A stretch of DNA of 36,917 bases from JACJYE01 sp964432875 (GTDB lineage: Bacteria; Bacteroidota; Bacteroidia; Chitinophagales; Saprospiraceae): assembly GCA_964432875.1 (NCBI GenBank), contig CAYSPJ010000043.1, positions 1-36,917 on the forward strand. Direction: 5' to 3'. Shown here one piece after another: positions 33,401-36,917 of the stretch. The notes beneath the pieces were generated by a model. That model ran no database searches and had not been told where the DNA came from. It saw only the letters and a program-made list of their open reading frames with translations. Positions within the stretch are counted from its first letter, which is position 1; every line of letters starts with the position of its first letter. Both the position numbers and the translations under genes were made by a program.

Positions 33401-33707
33401 TAAAACTAGCCAGCCCGAACAGGCCCTTGACGTAGCTGCGCCCCAGGTCGAAGCTCAGCTCGAGCTGCTGGTATGTCAGCTTAGGCTGAAAGCCTAGCCA
33501 TAGCAGCTCTTCGGCATTCTCTTGCTCAAGCGTAAAGCCGTTGAACAACTGGCGCACTTCCTTTTGGTATTGCAGCACCGCGTTTTCATAACGCCGGTGT
33601 GCGGCCAGGGGGTAGTTTAAAAATAGCGGCCGCAGGTAGTAATAGTGCTCTTGTTCTACCTGAACGTCTTTAACCAGGGTCGGAATCTGAAGTTTAATGT
33701 TGGCCAT
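30420..33707 (-). CDS. Clp-like AAA+ ATPase with decayed first module and unusual C-terminal extension
   Basis: This protein has about 1095 residues. Residues 1-230 are unlike the Clp N-domain and unassigned. The first AAA module has Walker A GPEGVGKH at 249-256 (the Thr is His) and only MLIDK at 323-327 where Walker B should end in DE, so it is probably inactive. The second module is intact: GPTGVGKT at 529-536, LLLDE at 593-597, sensor Asn638, Arg676 in FRPEFINRI and the sensor-2 region GGRALKR, all ClpA/ClpB D2-like. Residues about 800-1095 are an extension absent from Clp proteins; around 968-1045 it weakly resembles the PCRF domain of release factors, without a GGQ motif. It lacks an obvious ClpP-binding loop. 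The frame opens at 33761; ATG 33707 (MANIKLQIP) is preferred. It is divergent from a double-AAA gene. Confidence 0.88.
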   Translation of the reverse strand: MANIKLQIPTLVKDVQVEQEHYYYLRPLFLNYPLAAHRRYENAVLQYQKEVRQLFNGFTLEQENAEELLWLGFQPKLTYQQLELSFDLGRSYVKGLFGLASFKLKGRHFLYLPDIDNFMFLPEDDKTEVEAEASRVILALLRRLKQEKKDEFDPQDYYAGKRDFITNVEVSLNIGQSPFHFEKQSRHNFFASLAGEDGFDGAAEIERIGQNLHELYPSELKRAYFRDEWVEQAFQAIFQGDNTPLAIVGPEGVGKHALINEVVWRYESGYYPLKKSAEQCIWQIDPHRIISGMSIVGMWQKRFESIINFVRQPSPGAKGSHKMLIDKVVALARIGKSAQSSMTLSDVLRPYLEKRQLQLTLLATPEEWESLQEKNRRFSSLFRVMRLEEPDLVTAAKIIIKKRQALEADNECSISIQALQQLMSIQRNYLRRKALPGSIIKLMEQLAVKHRFEFIDAPQVKAAFKAYSGLEERIFDPSHPFQKEEVAQLIGQELVGQPQAVEALADTVHLIKANLADRSKPLASFLFIGPTGVGKTQAAKVLAKYLMGDEAQLIRFDMNEYVDASALHRLVGDDYRPEGQLTGAVRYQPFGILLLDEIEKAHPSVHDLLLQLLDDGRLTDSLGRTVDFTNIIIIMTSNVGAREANAQVGFKENEANEGQAYRRAMENEFRPEFINRIGQVVIFKPLQVSHILDIARLQIHELLQRDGFVRRSTILNISADALEWVAHRGFDARMGGRALKRQIERDLTALSAEQLITTGADTPILFDIVLEAGRLSPRIKPLYFVEPAGEAWLPELPDETRGGRFYRQLFERLQEMKTRLSDYEERNAEAWGPLVYGEGQKAGQSSWQHHYYQFKDRVEAARVAVRDISLAFRDRHYKYGPAIPFRLKYTGVLPRRDWSAKGVRENIKDGIFQMEALKEINEAYQFGMARFDSFKTEYLSHYLDLAMLELQLPFVLKKQLQRCRIEARPRISGLGAWEAAFLINKYAQLLSLMDIQHQKYPDEGYLEAEGFGLSELFEGEEGIHLFYSTHRSPLPVFVALSAALPVEKASRVVRIYHGRETLTDLYTGYSNVFDLSPDEFKLLLFARYNTALQGA

Positions 33708-33807
33708 GCCGTCTGTTTGTGTCTTGTTGTAGTGCCCAACTTGGTACGCCAAAATACACATTTTAAATTTTTAGCAAAAAAAAATCGCCCAAATGGGCAT
33801 GATTGCT

Positions 33808-33815
33808 TATCTTTA
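33808..33815 (+). promoter_or_regulatory. Degenerate -7 box in the AAA+ divergent spacer
   Basis: TATCTTTA differs from TAnnTTTG at the last base and lies 22 bp before the ATG at 33838. The 130-bp spacer is A/T-rich and also holds a small GCCC/GGGC hairpin at about 33787-33798. No clear minus-strand promoter was found. Confidence 0.3.
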
Positions 33816-33837
33816 GTAATTAAAACTTCATCGCGCT

Positions 33838-36480
33838 ATGCCAGAAGAGCATCTCTATACAGAGCCGAAGCGTTTCAAATTCCACGAGCTGAAAGTGTAT
33901 AACTCGACGGAATGGCTGGCGGACAATAAGAAAAAGTACCGCCAGGTCTTTGACCGCAAGGAGACGACCTACGTCTATGCCGAGCTTTCGTTCTACAACA
34001 AGGCTTTTGACCAGGATGACTGGGAAGTGGCCGTGGAGCTGAGGTGCTATGCTATGAAAAAAAACCAGAAGCTGCTTTGCTCGCTGCCTTTCCGCCGCAA
34101 AGTGAGTAAATACGACCACATCATGTATATCCGCGAGGGCTGGGGCAATAAGATGGGCGGAGCTTTCTGGAAAAAGGGCACTTACTTTTGGGAAGCCTGG
34201 ATCGAAGGCGAAAAAGTAGCCACTAAATTCTTCTACATTGAAGAGCCAGCCCTGGAGGCTCTGCCGGGCGAAAACCCTTATCTCGAATTATATTCCCTGA
34301 AGCTTTACGAAGGGCCCTATGACGATGTGATCGAGGAAGAACGCCACTACTGCCGAGCCTTTAGCAGCGAAGAGACCAGGTATATCTACGCCGAAATCGT
34401 TTTGCGCAACCTCAACCTGGAGCGCAATTGGCAGTGTGAATTGTTTACCAAGTTTTACAACGGTGCCCGGGAGCTCAAGGGGCAGGTCGTGCGCCTGCAG
34501 CGCGTCGAAAAACAAGATGAGTTTATCCGCCTCACGGCCGGCTGGGGCTCTAACGTCAAAGGCTCCTGGCGGCAAGACCACTACACCACTGAGCTCGTCT
34601 TCATGGATAAGATGCTCGCCGTGGTGCCCTTCGAGGTAGGCGACGAGTTTGTGGAAGGCCTGCCCGGCGTGCTGCTGCCCAACCAAGAGGCCGCGATGGT
34701 GCTAGCCCCCGATGAAAACATCGACCAGAGCTTTGAAGAGGTCATGGTCCGCCTGGACGCCCTCATCGGGCTGGAAGACATCAAAACCCAAGTGCTCAAC
34801 CACGCTAAATACATCCAGTTCCTTCAACTGCGCAAGGACAAGGGCTTTGAAGAAAAAGAAGAGATCAACGTCCACTCCGTATTCATCGGCAACCCCGGCA
34901 CCGGAAAAACTACGGTGGCCAAGATGATGGGGATGCTCTACAAGAAAATGGGGCTGCTCACCAAGGGCAACGTACACGAAGTGGACCGGGTAGACCTGGT
35001 GGGGGAATACATCGGCCAGACCGCCCCCAGGGTCAAGGATAATATCGAAAAAGCCCGGGGCGGCGTCTTGTTTATCGACGAAGCCTACGCGCTGGCCCGC
35101 TCCAATGACGACAGCAAAGATTTCGGCCGCGAAGTGATCGAGATCCTGGTCCGCGAAATGTCTAATGGCCCTGGCGACCTGGCGATCATCGTAGCGGGCT
35201 ACCCTAAAGAGATGCATCATTTCCTGGATTCGAACCCGGGCCTGAAGTCGCGTTTCAAGCTGTATTTTGAATTCTCGGATTATCTGCCCCAGGACTTGTC
35301 GCTCATCGCTGAATTTGCCTGTAAGGAAAAAGGGGTGCTGCTTACGCCGGCAGCCAAGGCGAAAATGGACGAAATCATTATCAGCGCCTACCGCACACGC
35401 GACCGCTCCTTCGGCAACGCCCGCTTCGTGTACGACCTCGTGGAAAAAGCCAAAGTCAAGCTAGGCCTACGCGTCATGTCATTGGATACGCCCCAAAGCC
35501 TGGACAAAAACGCCCTTTCGACCATCGAACTGGACGATGTGCAAAAAATCGAGCTGCTCCCTCGTTTCGAGCTGCCCAATATCCCGGTTGATGAGGCATT
35601 GCTGCACGAATCGCTCGAGGAGTTGAACCGCCTCGTCGGCATGGAGAGCATCAAAGCTCAAATCAACGAATTGGTGCGCCTGGTGCGCTTCTACCGCGAA
35701 ACCGGGCGAGACGTGCTCAATAGCTTCTTCCTACACACCGTCTTTGTCGGCAACCCTGGCACCGGAAAGACTACGGTGGCGCGCATCCTGACTAAGATAT
35801 ACAAGGCGCTGGGCGTGCTCGAGCGCGGCCACATGGTGGAAACAGACCGCCAGGGCCTGGTGGCTGGCCATGTTGGCGGCACGGCCATCAAAACGGCTGA
35901 GCGCATCGACGAGGCCATGGGCGGCGTCCTCTTCATCGACGAGGCTTATTCCCTGACGCTGCGCGGCGCGGGCCTTTCCGGCAATGATTATGGCGACGAG
36001 GCGGTCCAGACCCTGCTCAAGCGCATGGAGGACCACCGCGGCAAGTTCTTCGTCTTCGTCGCCGGTTATCCCGATAATATGGAGGCCTTCCTCAAGGCCA
36101 ATCCCGGGCTGAATTCCCGCTTTGATAAAATGCTCAAATTCGACGACTACTCCCCCGCCGAGCTGGATCAAATTGCCCTGCAAATGTTCAACCAACAAGG
36201 CATCATCCCCACGCCGGAAGCGGAAGCCCATCTAAAAATCTACCTGGCCTTCCTCTATGATTACCGGGACAAGTATTTCGGCAATGCCCGCACGGTACGC
36301 AACATCGTCAATGAGGCGCTTAAAAATAACAACCTCCGCCTGGCAGCCCTCCCGCCCGAGGAGCGCGCCAAAACCCCGGCTAATCTCCTAACCCTGGAAG
36401 ATGTAGCGCCCTTCAAAGCCGATAAAAATGCTTTCGCTTTCACTAAAAAATCCATCGGCTTCCGCAGCAATAGCGGTTGA
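33838..36480 (+). CDS. Double CbbX/SpoVK-type AAA+ ATPase with duplicated N-terminal domain
   Basis: This protein has 880 residues. Two copies of an unassigned domain of about 125 residues occupy 14-136 and 148-270; both carry an [EL]-x-L-K-[VL]-Y start, an ET-x-Y-[VI]-YAE strand, a GWG turn (101-103 and 235-237), an aromatic W and an F-x-[VI] end. Two CbbX/CfxQ-type AAA modules follow: GNPGTGKTT at 351-359 with LFIDEAYAL at 411-419 and Arg472, then GNPGTGKTT at 638-646 with LFIDEAYSL at 698-706 and Arg761. Both look catalytically complete. CbbX-type ATPases remodel protein complexes, as in Rubisco activation, but no Rubisco is near. It probably forms a hexameric ring. It shares a spacer with the divergent Clp-like ATPase, which suggests a joint function. 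Confidence 0.92.
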   Translation: MPEEHLYTEPKRFKFHELKVYNSTEWLADNKKKYRQVFDRKETTYVYAELSFYNKAFDQDDWEVAVELRCYAMKKNQKLLCSLPFRRKVSKYDHIMYIREGWGNKMGGAFWKKGTYFWEAWIEGEKVATKFFYIEEPALEALPGENPYLELYSLKLYEGPYDDVIEEERHYCRAFSSEETRYIYAEIVLRNLNLERNWQCELFTKFYNGARELKGQVVRLQRVEKQDEFIRLTAGWGSNVKGSWRQDHYTTELVFMDKMLAVVPFEVGDEFVEGLPGVLLPNQEAAMVLAPDENIDQSFEEVMVRLDALIGLEDIKTQVLNHAKYIQFLQLRKDKGFEEKEEINVHSVFIGNPGTGKTTVAKMMGMLYKKMGLLTKGNVHEVDRVDLVGEYIGQTAPRVKDNIEKARGGVLFIDEAYALARSNDDSKDFGREVIEILVREMSNGPGDLAIIVAGYPKEMHHFLDSNPGLKSRFKLYFEFSDYLPQDLSLIAEFACKEKGVLLTPAAKAKMDEIIISAYRTRDRSFGNARFVYDLVEKAKVKLGLRVMSLDTPQSLDKNALSTIELDDVQKIELLPRFELPNIPVDEALLHESLEELNRLVGMESIKAQINELVRLVRFYRETGRDVLNSFFLHTVFVGNPGTGKTTVARILTKIYKALGVLERGHMVETDRQGLVAGHVGGTAIKTAERIDEAMGGVLFIDEAYSLTLRGAGLSGNDYGDEAVQTLLKRMEDHRGKFFVFVAGYPDNMEAFLKANPGLNSRFDKMLKFDDYSPAELDQIALQMFNQQGIIPTPEAEAHLKIYLAFLYDYRDKYFGNARTVRNIVNEALKNNNLRLAALPPEERAKTPANLLTLEDVAPFKADKNAFAFTKKSIGFRSNSG

Positions 36481-36581
36481 AAGCGCCTTGGCCCGGGCAT
36501 TCGGCCTATTATTTTCCCGGCTGCTTCAGCTGCTGATTTTAGTACGGTTATACCGGCCAAGCATCCGCCCACTGGGCATCT

Positions 36582-36608
36582 AGCGGGATACCCTGGCGCG
36601 CGGGCACC
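36582..36608. repeat. GC-rich direct repeat, copy 1
   Basis: AGCGGGATACCCTGGCGCGC and the following GGGCACC recur at 36776-36811 with one base change and an inserted CGCGCGGGG duplication. The two copies bracket the palindromic part of the spacer. Confidence 0.55.
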
Positions 36609-36615
36609 TGCAAGC

Positions 36616-36689
36616 GAAATAGTTGCTTTTCAGACACAAGCAAAATTAAAACCCAATAGCTGCGGCTATAAATTGTATCCCGCTAAAAG
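36616..36689. repeat. Intergenic repeat, copy 2
   Basis: This is the partner of 23768-23839. It has the same order of elements: a left block with TCAGACACAAGCA, a diverged middle, then CCCGCTAAAAG. The right end runs into the hairpin at 36678-36705. Confidence 0.55.
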
Positions 36690-36705
36690 CAAACTTTTAG
36701 CGGGA
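36678..36705 (+). terminator. 12-bp hairpin TCCCGCTAAAAG...CTTTTAGCGGGA
   Basis: A perfect 12-bp stem with a CAAA loop lies about 200 bp past the double-AAA gene. Its arms end in AAAAG/CTTTT, so it could work as a bidirectional terminator, but it also coincides with a dispersed repeat. Confidence 0.45.
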
Positions 36706-36744
36706 CTTTAGCTGCCGATGTTAGAGCGGGTACCCGCTAAAACA

Positions 36745-36786
36745 GGCATCCCGCCCGAACGTCCACCGGACGTTCAGCGGGATGCC
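36745..36786. repeat. Two-step palindrome
   Basis: Outer arms GGCATCCCGC/GCGGGATGCC (10 bp) and inner arms GAACGTCC/GGACGTTC (8 bp) surround an ACC loop, with small internal bulges. A 14-bp perfect palindrome AGCGGGTACCCGCT lies just before it at 36725-36738. Confidence 0.6.
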
Positions 36787-36811
36787 CTGGCGCGCGGGGC
36801 GCGCGGGCACC
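36776..36811. repeat. GC-rich direct repeat, copy 2
   Basis: This is the second copy of the 36582-36608 repeat. It carries an internal tandem duplication of CGCGCGGGG and overlaps the right arm of the two-step palindrome. Confidence 0.55.
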
Positions 36812-36870
36812 CGTACCCTAAGAGCAGCAGTACTTTGCCCTTAGAGGAGTTTGATAAGCTTGAGAGCCGT

Positions 36871-36909
36871 CGGCGGCTGAAGCCGCCGGAGCCTGCGTGC
36901 CCCGCACGC
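36871..36909. repeat. Two adjacent GC-rich hairpins at the window end
   Basis: CGGCGGC/GCCGCCG (7 bp, TGAA loop) at 36871-36888 and GCGTGC/GCACGC (6 bp, CCC loop) at 36895-36909 follow each other. No gene is visible in 36481-36917. Confidence 0.45.
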
Positions 36910-36917
36910 CAAGGTTT

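Noticed and set aside
30420..36480. Type VI or contractile-injection ATPase locus
   Set aside because: ClpV or related ATPases in those loci sit with sheath, tube and baseplate genes; none is visible here and the domain layout differs.

Overview
The window reads as chromosomal DNA of a Bacteroidota bacterium, most likely of the Saprospirales group (Lewinella, Phaeodactylibacter or Haliscomenobacter type). The signs are four secreted proteins with type IX secretion C-terminal domains, SprB repeats, bacteroidotal promoter boxes (TAnnTTTG), weak or absent Shine-Dalgarno sequences, and a LytS/LytTR pair and a 7TMR-DISM kinase as the signalling genes. The genus is an inference. I see no rRNA, tRNA, CRISPR array, phage or transposase gene.

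Layout: 1-2678 (minus) is an operon of a LytS-type kinase, a LytTR regulator and a fructosamine-kinase-like protein. 2983-5784 (plus) holds a pterin synthase, GTP cyclohydrolase I (folE), malonyl-CoA:ACP transacylase (fabD) and a YqgE/AlgH protein. 5901-17098 (minus) is a run of four exported proteins: a beta-helix/SprB-repeat protein, a beta-propeller protein, a sialate O-acetylesterase-like protein and an alpha/beta-hydrolase. All end in type IX sorting domains and probably work at the cell surface or outside it, perhaps on acylated polymers. 17512-20196 holds a 7TMR-DISM histidine kinase facing a NarL-type regulator. 20306-23765 holds a CPBP membrane protein, the NAD(P)H-hydrate repair enzyme and a CaiB/BaiF CoA-transferase.

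23766-24625 is a hairpin-rich spacer. 24626-28024 (minus) is nrdB-nrdA, a class I ribonucleotide reductase whose two subunits look strikingly like the eukaryotic ones. The spacer upstream of nrdB carries four DnaA-box-like sites, one overlapping a candidate promoter. 28649-30411 holds an IscA/HesB protein, a membrane-anchored hypothetical protein and a BFN/DUF151-UVR protein.

The right end is the most unusual part. Two large AAA+ ATPases are transcribed divergently from one 130-bp spacer. One is Clp-like, with a decayed first ATPase module, a private N-terminal region and a long C-terminal extension that faintly resembles the PCRF domain of release factors. The other joins two intact CbbX/SpoVK-type AAA modules to a tandemly duplicated N-terminal domain that I cannot assign. 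This pair is my main candidate for an undescribed system. The last 437 bases are a repeat-rich spacer that shares an intergenic repeat with the spacer at 23.8 kb.
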